DNA of 64,000 nt from Pilatotrama ljubarskyi (Eukaryota; Basidiomycota; Agaricomycetes; Polyporales; Polyporaceae): assembly GCA_022385805.1 (NCBI GenBank), contig MU277748.1, forward strand, positions 1 through 64,000, given 5' to 3'. Below the pieces are notes generated by a model. The model did not search any database, had not been told where the DNA came from, and saw only the letters and a list, made by a program, of their open reading frames with translations. Positions 10,569 through 21,485 of this stretch are shown here, in pieces. Position 1 is the stretch's first letter, and every line of letters begins with the position of its first letter. A program made the translations under genes and the position numbers.

Positions 10569-11949
10569 ATGAAGACCTTTTGCCCTCTTCCCGGGCGATT
10601 TGCTGTGATCCGAATGGATCCAGTTGGGATGGTCAAACATTACGAAGATCCGATCGCTCTGGCTGCAGCACAAGCAATGCGAGCGAAGAAGTATCTAGTG
10701 TACCTTCATACTGTGAGTCTCATATGCTCTTTTTTGCGTGCACGATCGGCAGCCTGAACTTCGTGAAGGCACTGGATATGCCCACGCCAACAAATCCTTG
10801 GTTCCGCTTCGAGGTCTGCCCTATCGGAACCACTCTCCGGCCAGCGAACGAGGATGAGGGCATCACTCCCGACATGGCCATTCCCATCTATCCGAACACT
10901 TCACACCCACAATGCCGACCCCCTATCCGTACCGAGGATCCATTTCCTTTCCCGAATTGCTACTACTGGATCCGGAACTACCTAACGGTCCGCATTCGCA
11001 GGAAAGCGACCAGGTATGATGACGCACACGCGGTGGCTATGGGCGATATGCAGGACATGAGGCTGGAGAGCAGCTTCCGAGAGGACTACGCCCGCATCAA
11101 CGCTTTTCACCGCGAGAAGTTGGCTAGCGCTGCCGACGCGTCGTTCCATGGAGTCAAAGACCCTCGGGAGACATTCACCCCTGCGCAAGACGCAGGTACT
11201 CCCGACTCGAATGTCATCCACATGGGAGCCGACGATTTCGACTTGCTGCGAGAGGGCAGTGCTGCGACGGACCACACTCGCAGTAGTGCGACCTCCTCCG
11301 GTTCATCCGCTTCCGTATGTAGCGAGCCTTCATCGGACGATCCCATAGCCGCCATTATGCAGATGGACATTTTCGGCTTCAATGTTGACGATACCGTCGA
11401 GCTTATGCCTCTGGTGGATCTGTGGTTCGAGCTTACGGATCATCTCACTGCCGAGACGATACCCAGTCCAGTCGAGTTATACAAGGAGTGGGACACAATC
11501 ATGCAGTGAGTAGCCTTCTAAATCTTCAGAGACCATAGCGTTGGTAATTACTTACCCTGCCCTTCTCGTTCAGGATTATACATGACGCACGAGAGCGAGC
11601 GCCGGAAGACCGTCCACCGTTCGTCGATAGCGGTATGCCCATCGACTACGATGTGTTGAGCATCCTACGAGATCCAGAGCCCGATCAATTCCACGTAGAC
11701 CCGGCCGCTCACGTCACACTACCAACTGACCAGGAGCGGATGCGGAGAGAAGCCGTTACGAGAAGATGGACCCTCCGTACGTCTGCGTCTCCATGGAGGA
11801 CTCGCCTCTCTAAATGTAAGACTAATACGAACTCAGCGATAGATCTTAGCGGGATGTGGCACCAAGCAAGACGCAAAGTGAGGCGGCTCCGAAAACTCGG
11901 GCCCAGCCCCTGGCACCTTCATCTTCCCTGCTTGCCATTCTGGCCTTGA
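10569..11949 (+). CDS. Family B protein, copy B3 (unknown function)
   Basis: I do not recognise this protein. The four-exon model is 10569-10712, 10769-11505, 11574-11776 and 11837-11949. Exon 1 encodes MKTFCPLPGRF, MDPVGMVKH and KKYLVYLHT (48 codons, the same length as in B4). Exon 2 carries PWFRFEVCPIGTTLRP, ITPDMAIPIYPN, PFPFPNCYYWIRN, VRIRRKATRYDDAHAV, a Ser/acid-rich spacer and NVDDTVELMPLVDLWFEL, TIPSPVELYKEWDTIMQ. Exon 3 begins IIHDARERAPEDRPPFVDSG. Intron 3 is 60 nt and has no stop, so the frame also reads through unspliced. The last exon begins IDLSG, is basic (ARRKVRRLRK) and ends LPCLPFWP-stop. It shares its promoter with A3. Confidence 0.7.
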
Positions 11950-13069
11950 TCGCTAGTATGCATATGCGCTTGCTGTAGTGCATCGGGCCCCATTGCACCG
12001 AGTCCTACCACTCCGTATCCCTCTGCTCTCATTAAGATGAAGCGCGATAGTAATGTTTAGCTACTTCGACTACTGACAATCGTCATCGTCGCGAGGAGCT
12101 CAGAAATCGATGCGACAGTATCATCAATTCTTCAATCGGCTCGTCACTGACTTATTTCCGTATGCTGGTAGGAACATTGTACTAGTATACGGGGCACGGG
12201 CCATCAACTATAATCAAGTTAGCTTTCTCGCTTGCCATGACCCCGAAGCGCCGCCGCAACGAGGAGCGATGGTGTTGACTCTGTCAAGTAACTGTAATAC
12301 CCGGGGTCGAAGTCCTTGCCGATGTGAGTGCCTACAGCACTTCAGCTGCATTCGGTTCCTGAGCGAATTATAATAAAGCTGCCAATAGAGCTGTTTTCTG
12401 GCCAGGGAAACTTTGTGTACCTGCCTTCAATGCTAAGGCGCCCAATAATCCAGCGATATGATTGGCCTAGGACGCTTCACCCAAGGAATTTGGGGGCGAG
12501 CAAAACGGCTCTAATAGCCAGGTGCTAACCTACGCAGGGCTGGGAAGCCGGTAAGGGGCAGTGCAGGAAGAAGAGTCTGCTGGATGGACTCGTCCCTTGG
12601 CGCACTCAGGCTGTGACTTCTCCCAGTCTGACCTCCATGCGTACCATTTCAGTGGCACTACACACGAGAGTGCGCATACAGGTTCCGACGCACTGTTCCC
12701 TGGGATGGTGGGATACCGTTCTTGAAAATCCTTAGTTTGGACCGCATGAGAACGGACCGGATTTCACCGCATGAACCTGTTTCACCGCATGAACCTGTAA
12801 AGTTGGGCGATTCGACCCAACATCCGAATCGGGATGTCTAAGGCGCTTGACGACTTGTCGCTTCGCTCGCTTGCGACTTGTCCTCTCCCAGATATATACC
12901 CTGCTCCTCTGACCTATGCCTGCCCGCCGACGCCCTCGCTGACAGCGTCGTGCTGCATGGTTCTGCGCCGTCTGCCGTGCAAGCCGACGCGTTGCCTTTC
13001 CTCCCCCTAGGTCCTCTGCTGCCTAATTCCACACCGTATCTGGATGCTAGCACACTCGCTTGATGCAAC
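11950..13069. other. Gene-poor spacer between B3 and B4
   Basis: This is 1.1 kb without a convincing coding frame. An A gene would be expected here on the minus strand if the array were regular, but I see no A-family block, so B4 is solo. It contains a two-copy 18-bp direct repeat at 12762-12797 and a TATATA sequence about 175 bp before the B4 start. Confidence 0.5.
12762..12797. repeat. 18-bp tandem direct repeat upstream of B4
   Basis: TTTCACCGCATGAACCTG occurs twice in direct succession (12762-12779 and 12780-12797). A shorter related piece, ACCGCATGA, lies just upstream near 12741. The site is about 275 bp before the B4 start codon. Confidence 0.9.
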
Positions 13070-14421
13070 ATGAAGGTCTTCTGCCCTCTTCCTCGACGAT
13101 TCGCTGTGATCCAGATGGATCCTGTTGGGATGGTCAAGCACTTCGACGATCCCATTGCCTTGGCCGCCGCACGCGCTATGCGGCCAAAGAAGTATCTGGT
13201 ATACCTCCAGATGGTGAGCAGCAGCGTGTCAGGTAAAGCTACCACCTGACTAGAACAACTGCATTAAGCCGCTGGAGTTGTCGACGCCGACCAAACCCTG
13301 GTTCCGGTATGAAGTTTGTCCTATCGGAACGACGCTACGTCCCGAGGACAAGGACCAGGGTATTACCTCCGATATGGTCATCCCCATCTACCCCAATGTC
13401 TCTAACGCTCGGGGCCGCTCACCTATCCGTACGGAGACACCCTTCCCGTTCCCCAACTGCTACCACTGGATCAGAAACCGCTTCGTCGTTCGTATCCGGA
13501 GGAAGGCAGTCCGATATGACGATGCCTGTGCAGTCAGGCTTGGGCACATAGAGCACTTGACGCTGGACAGTGGCTTCCTTGAAGACCACAGACGGATCCA
13601 TGCCTTTCATCGTGAGGAGCTCGCCGCCGCCGCCGCCGCCACCGACACTCCAGTGAGTGCCGAGCGAGGTAACAGTGACAGTCGGTCAGCGGCGGAGCAG
13701 CCTCAACGGGACGCCTCCACTCCAGAGTCGAGCATCATAAACCATGCCAGTGATGACGTCGATTGCCTCCCAGATGGTAGCGGCTCGCTGGACGACCTTG
13801 ACAGTGATTCATCCTCAATCTCCTCCCGACACAGCCGCCACTCGCTAGGTTCTATTGCGGCAATCGTACGGATGGACCCATTCGGCTTCAACGTTGATGA
13901 TACCGTCGAACTCGTGCCTCTTGTTGATCTTTGGTATGAGCTCACGGATCATCTTACCGCCGAAACAATACCAAGCCCAGTGGAGTTGTACAGAGAGTGG
14001 GAGACGATAATGCAGTGAGTCGTGGTAATTTCTGTCTATCCTCAATCTCACCGCGTCTTCTGTCAGGATCATACACGATGCACGAGAACGAGCGCCGCTA
14101 AATAGAAAACCGTTCGTTGACAGCGGAGTGGCTCTTGACTATGACGCCTTAAGTGTTCTCCGTGAGTGCGGGCCCGACGACTTCCTGCACGAAGCGGAGG
14201 CCTCTGGTGGATCACATTCGGCCGAAGAGATCATACCGCCATCATCTCCACGACGTAAGTCATCCAGCCCGTGATCCGTCACGATGCATCATTAACTGAG
14301 TACAGTATCAGGCAAGCGTCTCCTTCGTGCATGTCAGCAGGCGCTGCAGAAGACTACACGATCCTGGAGGCGACCTATCTCATGGCGCGTTCACCCGCCT
14401 TGCCTGCCTTTCTGGCCCTGA
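13070..14421 (+). CDS. Family B protein, copy B4 (solo; unknown function)
   Basis: I do not recognise this protein. It is closest in wording to B3. Exons are 13070-13213 (MKVFCPLPRRF, MDPVGMVKHF, KKYLVYLQM), 13269-14014 (PWFRYEVCPIGTTLRP, MVIPIYPN, PFPFPNCYHWIRN, VRIRRKAVRYDDACAV, an Ala/Ser/acid spacer, NVDDTVELVPLVDLWYEL), 14067 to about 14254 (IIHDARERAPLNRKPFVDSG) and a last exon from about 14304 to 14421. Reading through the third intron would stop at 14274. Splicing the GTAAGT donor to the TACAG acceptor (about 49 nt) gives LSGKRLLRACQQ... and the ending PCLPFWP-stop, matching B3. That match decides the splice. No intact A gene is next to it. Confidence 0.7.
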
Positions 14422-14599
14422 CCCAAGGGTATATGCGTGCCTTCGCAGCCCTTCCGTCCATTTCCCGAGTACATAGCTACTCGCTCACCCTTGGTCATCT
14501 CCCGCTGCGTCACGTTCGACATGTTGCGCAATGTGGGCGACCATGGTATGATATCAGCCAGATGCGCGAGCGGATGGTCAGTCTTACGGATGCGCCGCA

Positions 14600-15016
14600 C
14601 TACGATACCTTACTTGCTCTTTCTGTTTTCGCGACTGTCATGCATTTGCTATCACGCTGTTCCCACCTGTCTTCACTATGCTACGTCTCCTGTACAACCA
14701 CCCATTGTGTATTCTCTAGACCGACGCCATTCGCCCTTGGATCTGCTCCCTATGCCGTCGGCGATGCGTGTATGCTGCACCCGTTGACGTGCACCGCTCT
14801 CTGTTGTCACTGTGGCGTCGACTCCGAGTCCTCCCGGTTTCGAATCTGTCGCTCATGCGGCCTCGGACCCGGATGCGGCAGGCGCGCTGTCATGCATCGC
14901 CGACCGTTACTTGGTCGAGGACAAGGCTCCGAAGAGCTTAAGTCCTTGATTTCATGCATGGAGGAGGTGCTCTCGCAGGTTGCTGACGAAACCGTCATGG
15001 AGGCAGGACCGCTACA
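14600..15016 (-). pseudogene. Remnant of an A-gene 3' region downstream of B4
   Basis: On the minus strand this stretch is related to the last exon of A3 (8700-8960). Both share a CATGAC-GTTTC-TCA-CAA-GCGAGAGC run, a CCTCGxCCAAGT run and a GCGATGCATG run at the same spacing. The 5' two thirds of an A gene (CxxC, GDxCxI and HxxPEW blocks) are missing. Beyond 15016 the sequence jumps directly to a 40-bp block that in A3/B3 lies upstream of the A start. The simplest reading is an internal deletion of an A gene. A long plus-strand frame over the same place is not supported by any family block. Confidence 0.45.
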
Positions 15017-15019
15017 GTC

Positions 15020-15059
15020 TGTGAATTCGCCCACATGAGCAAAGACAAGTAAACAGCTG
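15020..15059. repeat. 40-bp block shared with the A3/B3 promoter
   Basis: This block matches 10401-10440 with five differences in 40 positions, four of them transitions. It begins TGTGAATTCGCCCACATGAG and ends TAAACAGCTG. It marks a leftover of a divergent A/B promoter after loss of the genes around it. Confidence 0.8.
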
Positions 15060-15355
15060 TGCTCATGCCACCCTCAGTATGCGATTACTGTACTCCGAAC
15101 GCCCGCCGTCCGGCCAGCTTCTCCCCCCTCCCCCCGCTCTCGGCTCCGGTCCCATCACACACAATCGGTAGATCGATCCCTCTATGCCTCTTCAGCTGGC
15201 TCAGCTTGCCTGTGAATCTGGACCTCTGGCGCGAGTCCACAAGCCGAGTATCTCTAGGCGCATGCGAAGTGCCGCACGGCCTGGCACCCTCGGGGCGCGT
15301 GGTATGGCGTAGACGGTCTTACCACCTGGGTTTTAATGCCGCAGCCGGTACGCAT

Positions 15356-15429
15356 GGCCGACTAGCTCAGTTGGTTAGAGCGTGGTGCTAATAACGCCAA
15401 GGTCGTCGGTTCGATCCCGGCGTTGGCCA
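15356..15429 (+). tRNA. tRNA-Ile (anticodon AAU)
   Basis: A complete cloverleaf of 74 nt without an intron. The acceptor stem GGCCGAC pairs with GTTGGCC (one G-T). The D arm is GCTC AGTTGGTTA GAGC. The anticodon stem TGGTG/CGCCA holds the loop CTAATAA with anticodon AAT. The T arm is GTCGG TTCGATC CCGGC, and the discriminator is A. No CCA is encoded, as expected in a nucleus. A TTTTT run at 15433-15437 would serve as the RNA polymerase III terminator. Confidence 0.95.
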
Positions 15430-17459
15430 GCATTTTTGCTTGTCCTATCTCCGGGCAGCGCGACGACGGTGCACGGGGAATGTGAACGCCTCATTGACAC
15501 GAAATATTGAATATGCATGACTGTGACATGTCGACATGTCTTGTGTGGATCACGAGCAGATCGAGCGTGCTACAGCATGGTGAGCCTGCACTTACTCGTT
15601 ACTCGACATGATGATGTGGGCGCGGAGACTGCAGTGGTAGCGGCCGTTCCATTAACGGTGTGCCTAGCGGTAGGCCTCTAGATCTACACAGCCATGCTGC
15701 GAAGAGTCATACTAGATAGCGAGATGGGTGGCGGGAGTCTCTGGCCGGGAATTCCCGCAGTACGCTCACGACCTGCTGTCATGATTCTCGATGAGGCCTT
15801 GACAGCTCGACCTCGCGCTGACGGATCACGCTAGTTGCTTTAGTAGTCGTTCAGCAATACAGAGGCAGGCGACTCACGAAAAACCAATCGTGCTACAAAG
15901 GACTCCATCTGACTGGTGTCTCCTCATGCAATAGGCTATCTGTCATGCCAACCCTATATTCGACCAAAGCTCCGGTCGCCTTGATCGAGTTAGAAGGATT
16001 CGAGGTTTGGACAAATGGCATCATCGTTTCGCTCCGACCGCGTTGCCGGGCATCCGCCATTCATACAGTACATCTGGAGGAGATGATCCTCCGTCTGGAT
16101 GTACGCGTCCAGATCTTCCGCCACGAATAAGGTACCGCTGGGTGCGTCTACCCAGGATAGCGAATCGGAACAGGAAGCGGAGCGTTCCTGATCACGGGGG
16201 TGACCTGGGGAATGAGCAGTGCTCGGAGCGATGCATTGACACTGGTTGCAGGCAGCCATCGTCGAGTTTTCAGGGCAGAAAACGATCAAACGCGGCGAAT
16301 GCAGTAGCGATCCTCAGGTCACTTGGGCCTCGAGTATGATCGGGATCTATCAATCGTGAATCAATGGCTGAGCAGGCTGAGACGAGACAGGGTGACGATG
16401 TCGACGTGACCTCTACGACATATGAGGCTTTCTCCTGGAACACATGGTTCTTTGCTGCATGTCTATTCTGTAGCTCTTCGACCATTTCCTGCTGGGTTCA
16501 GCTGCATCACGACACAACGACCCGGCTGAAGGAAGAGTCCCGTTATTCGTGCCATGGTGGCGGTGAATGGCTCACAGTAGATAGCAGGGATTGGTCGGAA
16601 AGCAGCACGTCGGACAAAGCAAGTAAACGAAAGCCAGAGTAGGGTACAGTCTCGAGAAGAGACCGGGTTCGTACACATGGGAGACCGTAGACGTCAGTGG
16701 GACAAGAAAAGGAGACGGCGACGAACTGACTCAGACCAGCTTCTTCAGCCGTTGCATGCTACCATTGCTACCCTTCTAAACCGTCCGCCCCTATTCGCAA
16801 GAATTTGCGCTTTCAGGGTGCTTGTGCCAGCGAACGAGTGCACAGAAGGCGTCGACCAGTACGCTCTGAGAGCAGCCAGAGAGCTTATGGCCCAAAGTAA
16901 TGAATTTCCTGTGCAGAGAGACCGTGCAGCCGCGCATTGCATGCGCGCACATACCTTCAACATGGTGGTATAGGTAAGTCCCTGTAGAGGTGAGGCCATT
17001 GGCCTAAGTGGAGGTCTAGCTCCTGGGCGGTTCTCTTATGAGTAAACAGTCTAAGAGGGACATAAAGAGCAGGGTGATACGGCAGTATCCGTGGATGAAG
17101 ACGCTAGCAAGAGAGTCCCGAGAAGTTCTGGGAATGATACGAGAGAACACCACAAGAGTTCATTGGCATCCGGACATGAGACGGTCTGGGATAGTCACGG
17201 AGGTCATACGGACGCGAGAGCCTGAAGATGATATCGTGCTCCATTATATTCCAAGTAGATAGTTCATAACTCTTAGCCAAGGACATGTAAGGAGGAGCGA
17301 GTGAGCCAGGACGAGCGACCGCACGGTGGCCGGCGGAGAAGAGGAACAGGCGCTTACTGGGTTGGCTTCGCATCACCACTCCCCGTACCATCCCTTCGTT
17401 CCGGTTATCCCCCACTACCAGGCTACAGTATATCTGCTCCTCCGCACGACTCACACAGC
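15430..17459. other. Gene-poor spacer between tRNA-Ile and the RS-domain gene
   Basis: Two kilobases with only short frames. The best is 17038-17262 on the plus strand (74 codons, starting MSKQSKRDIKSRV), which I do not recognise and do not call as a gene. No repeat, B block or A block is seen. Confidence 0.45.
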
Positions 17460-18642
17460 ATGGGACGTTCGCGAGAAAGAGACGCTGCTCGAGACAGAGA
17501 CCGGTCGAGGGAGAGGTCGAGACGCGACGAGCCGCGTCGCCGATCCCGCTCCTCCTCTCCACACTCGCGTCGACAAGACCGCTCACGCTCAAGGTCGCCT
17601 CGGCGACGACCTCAGAGCCCCGACAGACACAGGCCATCGTCCCGGCAAGGTTCTCCGTCCAGCAGGAGAGACAGCCGCGCAGACCAGCACGACCGACGAG
17701 GCCGGTCACCTTCTCGGTCGCGCTCAAGGGACGGCGATCGCGAGCGACGAAGGGACCGCTCGCGAGACAAACGGCGGCGGTCGAGGTCGACATCGAGCTC
17801 CGACTCCGACTCCCCGGACCGCAAGCGACACAGACGGAAGAAGGAGAAACAGAAGAAGCGGCGGAGCAGGAGCAGGAGTCGGGAGCGCTCCAAGAAGGAG
17901 AAGAAGAAGAGTAAGAAAGATAAGAAGGTACTTGCTCTCCTCGTATCCTTTGGGACTAGATGCTATGATCGCTTTGCAGAAGGACAAGATTGGTGCAGTC
18001 AGTCACCAATGGGGGAAGTACGGCATTATCAACGAGACCGAGTATGTTCGCCACATCGACTGTCCCCGTCATTCTCTCACATCGCCGCTGTAGCCTGTAC
18101 AATAAGGAGCAAGAGTTCCGCGCGTGGCTCGTGGAGGAGCGCAAGATAAACCCGGAGACCATCTCCAAGGAGCAGAATAAGAAGGAGTTCGCGCGGTTTG
18201 TGGAGGACTACAACACCGGTACGTCTCTACTTTCGTCTTCGCCGCCCTCTTCCAAAGTCTTCGCCTGACCTCATCCTGCTCAGCCACCCTGCCCCACGAA
18301 AAGTTCTATCACATGGAAGAGTACGAACGACGCATGGCCGCGATGCGCGCGGGCGAGTACCTCCCGCCCGTAGACGACTCGTACGACCCGACCGCGGACA
18401 TGCGCGCGCACCAGAGCAGCCACAAGCGCCGTCCGGCCGAGAAGGAGACGTACATGAGCAGGGAGCAGCTCATGGAGCTCCGCAAGGTGCAGAACGAGCG
18501 CATCCAGGTTCGTCGTGTCCGTCTGGTGGTCGACTATCGCTCACTGTGGGCGCTGCTACAGGCTGGGAAGATGAAGTTGCTGGGCATGGATATCAAGCAG
18601 AACATGGGTGTCCGCATGGATGGCACCATGTTCGATGAGTGA
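17460..18642 (+). CDS. RS-domain nuclear protein, probably splicing-associated
   Basis: Five exons. Exon 1 (17460-17927, 156 codons) is almost entirely an Arg/Ser/Asp RS domain (SRSRSRDGDRERRRDRSR style) ending in a Lys-rich run. Short introns then join exons reading KDKIGAVSHQWGKYGIINET, DLYNKEQEFRAWLVEERKIN, EFARFVEDYNT, ATLPHEKFYHMEEYERRM and AGKMKLLGMDIKQNMGVRMD, ending at 18642. The conserved C-terminal half resembles a eukaryotic protein family with an N-terminal RS domain, but I cannot name the family. RS domains mediate protein contacts in the spliceosome and nuclear speckles, so a role in RNA processing is likely, not shown. The ATG at 17460 starts the RS domain; the frame is open upstream without a better start. 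Confidence 0.8.
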
Positions 18643-19606
18643 CCTGTCGTGTACATGGAGGTGATGTCCGAGGGGCACCGATCTTGACCCATTCTGTTGG
18701 CTATCTCATGGACATCCAGCGGACGGGTCCAGTACGTCCTGTGTTCTACTTGGCTGCCAGCGGCAGCGATGATAGACGTCGTGCAGAACGATCGAGCGCA
18801 GCGATGTATCTGTAGAAGCACCCTCGGCTTCTTCGGTCAACTCGAGCGCCACGCTCAACTGTGGAGCGGGGTACTGTACGTCTCAGCTGCGCCGCCTGCG
18901 CGGCTTTCTGGCGACTTTCAGCCTGGTCACCATCCTCTCGCCGAATGCCGCGATGCCACAAAGGCGAGTGTACAGTTTGGGTCGGACCTGAGTTGAGACT
19001 TACACTACAGGTAGGTCTGCAGAGTCCGCTTCTGGATAGATCGTGATGTAAGCTGTAGCCTCCTGTTGTCCCGACGGCAACACAAGCGCCGTGAAAGCGT
19101 ATGGAGCTGCCGAGCGGTCTTGGCGAGAGCGATCCTGCTATGAGAATATGGCAGAAGTAATAGCTGGACATCGCACGNNNNNNNNNNNNNNNNNNNNNNN
19201 NNNNNNNNNNNNNNNNNNNNNNNNNNNNNNNNNNNNNGGAGCGCTTGTGATGTTATTGTTGCTCGAGTGGACCGGAGCGCATGAGGGTGTCTGCATTCTA
19301 GTCTGCATCGTGGCCACCTCAGGTAGCCGGAAGTGCTTGGAAATGTGGACAACTTAAGGGTGTGGTGTCCCTTTCACCAGCTGCAGCATGCCTAACCCTG
19401 GTCTCAGAGTACCGAAGTGATCAGAGATCGCATGAGCTCATGAAATATCAGTGAATAGCTACATAGTACACGCATAAAAGATATCACGATAGGCGACGAG
19501 AGCATTGGGACGAGTGTGGTGCAAACGAAGATGAGGATACGACAGCGAAACAAAGCGAGGGAACATCAAGGTTGGCATCTGGAGGCGTAGGGAGAAGCAA
19601 AGGCGA
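18643..19606. other. Spacer containing the assembly gap
   Basis: Nothing recognisable is coded between the RS-domain gene and the B5 stop. It contains the run of N at 19178-19237. The order and orientation of the B5/A4 block relative to the rest depend on this join. Confidence 0.6.
19178..19237. other. Assembly gap (60 N)
   Basis: Sixty unknown bases. The true gap length may differ. Frames crossing it are artefacts. Confidence 1.
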
Positions 19607-20997
19607 TCAAGGCCAGTAAGGTATGTATGGAAGAGCCACGGCACGCGACACCTGTCGAACGCTACGTCGGAGACGCTGAAGTGTCTGCGGCAGGTTCAGA
19701 ACGTCCTTGAGATGTCGAACATAACTGCCGATACGGTGACCACTCATGCTTGTAACGTTACCCATACGCCCTACTATGCAGGGGTTAGTACGCTATGATT
19801 CACGATGTTCGAGACATCGTAGGTGCGTCACTCACCGGTTTCAGGCGTGGGCACAGTTCGAGGAATATCCAGTGGCGCTGCTTGCGAGTCCATATGGGTG
19901 GATTGCACCCTGGCCACGAGCGTGCTCGGTAGAATGTCCACTCTGCCAGCATCGTCGACATCGATGACCTCGTCCGGCGCAGGTGATGAGCGCAAGATCG
20001 AGGCCCGTTCTTGTGCAGCGCGGATGATACTGCTGCGTTTCAGCGGCGAGCTACAAGAATAAAAGCGAGACAATCACTTACGCGGCTACCTCAGCGCCCT
20101 CTCTCCAGAAGTCCACAGGGTCCCCTATCTCGTCTTGCGCTATATGGTCCGTGAGGTCGAAACAGAAGTCGACGAGGGGGCACAGTTCGATGTCTGCATC
20201 GAGGTGGAAACCAAATGGATCGAAGGCGGCGAAGGCCTTGAAGGAGTCGACACTCTGTGAAGGGGATGATTCACCGCAACTCGAGCTTGAGCTACACGAC
20301 CGTTCATCCGGCCTGTCGAAGAGATGAGGATCACTTTCGTCATTACTCGCGGAGGAATCAGTCGTCTTCTCTGGGGATGTCTCTGCTGCAAGATCATGCT
20401 GGTCCTCTTCCATCGCGGCATTCCTTCGTTCCTCGATGGCATCATACGCACGATCCATGTCCTCATCGAAAACCCTCTGAAGCTTGCTGCGTGTCATGTG
20501 CGGCAAACAAACAGCATGGGCCTCGTCAAACTCGATACCGGACCGGACACGCACTCGTGTTTCCGAGTCCACCCAGTAGTAGCAGTTGGAGAAAGGGAAT
20601 GGTGGCTCCGTGACAACGGGTGGACGACCACTCGGATGAGCGACGTTCGGGGCAATGGGGACGCACATATCGGCGGTGATCGCCTTCTCAGGCACCTCTG
20701 AGCGGAGGGTGGGCCCGATTGGTAAGATGTAGTATCCATACCATGGGCGATTAGGCCACGGGAGCTCCATATTCTACAAAAATGCAGCTGTAGCCGTCGT
20801 GCTGCGCTTCAGACGAACGGACTACGTACGCATAGAAGGTATGCAAGGTATTTTCTGGTCTGTATCGCCTTGGCCAGGTGCAGTGCTTCCTCGTCCCCTA
20901 GAGGTTCCACCATTGCCACCGGGTCCATTTGTATCACCCCGAAGCGGCCAGGCAAGGGGAAGAACTTCTTCGGGTGTGATCCTGCCAGAGTGACCAT
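19607..20997 (-). CDS. Family B protein, copy B5 (unknown function)
   Basis: I do not recognise this protein. It has four exons on the minus strand: 20997-20830, 20773-20082, 20032-19836 and 19773-19607. Exon 1 contains KKFFPLPGRFGVIQMDPVAM and RKYLAYLLC. Exon 2 has ELPWPNRPWYGYYILPIGPT, ITADMCVPIAPN, PPFPFSNCYYWVDS, VRVRSGIEFDEAHAV, an acid/Ser spacer and DADIELCPLVDFCFDLTDHI. Exon 3 starts SIIRAAQERAS, aligning with the same exon of B2 and B4. Without the last intron the frame stops at 19828. The GTGAGT donor and GCATAG acceptor lead to exon 4 (GRMGNVTSMSG..., then a basic helix-like stretch) ending LPYIPYWP-stop. Divergent from A4, in the opposite order to the other pairs. Confidence 0.7.
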
Positions 20998-21485
20998 CGT
21001 TCTGCTAGACACGTCTGAGGCTAGCGTTTGTGGTTCTGATTAGAGTCTGGTCCTAGCACTAGTACTGGCCGCCTTGGCAGAGTTGGGATGAGAGAGGGCG
21101 GAAGAGTCGACGTCAAAAGCCTAGGATGGGGTGGAGTATGGGCGGAGCAAACTGCGCTGCAGCCTGCGGCGTGCCGCGCTGTCACTGGGATCGCAGTACC
21201 CGCGCTCTGAGTTGTCATCTGTTTGTTCATGTGAGTACCGTGGGCAATGGCAGGCAATGGCCCGGCCCATCGTCCGGCATGCTGACTCCTTACTCACACT
21301 CAGATCACTCCAAGAGAGTTCTGCCGACTTCTACAGTTCACTGGCAGTCGCCACGCTTCTTATCGATGGGGTATAGTTCGTTGTTTGCCCACGGGGACCG
21401 CCGCGTGGAAGGCACTCGCGCGCAGGGCATGGGACGTGTACTTAAGATGCGACACTCAGAATCTTGCGGCAAGAACTTCCCGATT
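20998..21485. promoter_or_regulatory. Shared divergent promoter region B5/A4
   Basis: This is 488 bp between the B5 and A4 start codons. It contains GGCCCATCGTC, with the 9-bp core at 21266-21274, next to a short duplication (GGCAATGGC twice near 21243-21261). A regulatory role is inferred from recurrence in the other pairs. Confidence 0.4.

Noticed and set aside
14271..15038. 255-codon plus-strand frame downstream of B4
   Set aside because: It overlaps the B4 last exon in another frame and the minus-strand A remnant; it has no family block and low-complexity Cys/His content explained by the antisense of an A tail.
77..15059. Divergent pairs as a homeodomain (HD1/HD2) mating-type locus
   Set aside because: The head-to-head layout is similar, but no homeodomain signature (W-F-x-N-x-R type) is present in A or B, and the usual neighbour genes of that locus were not seen.
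17104..17793. 229-codon minus-strand frame antisense to the RS-domain gene
   Set aside because: It is a shadow of the Arg/Ser-rich repeat composition on the other strand.
19005..19357. Frames crossing the run of N
   Set aside because: The open reading is created by unknown bases in an assembly gap.
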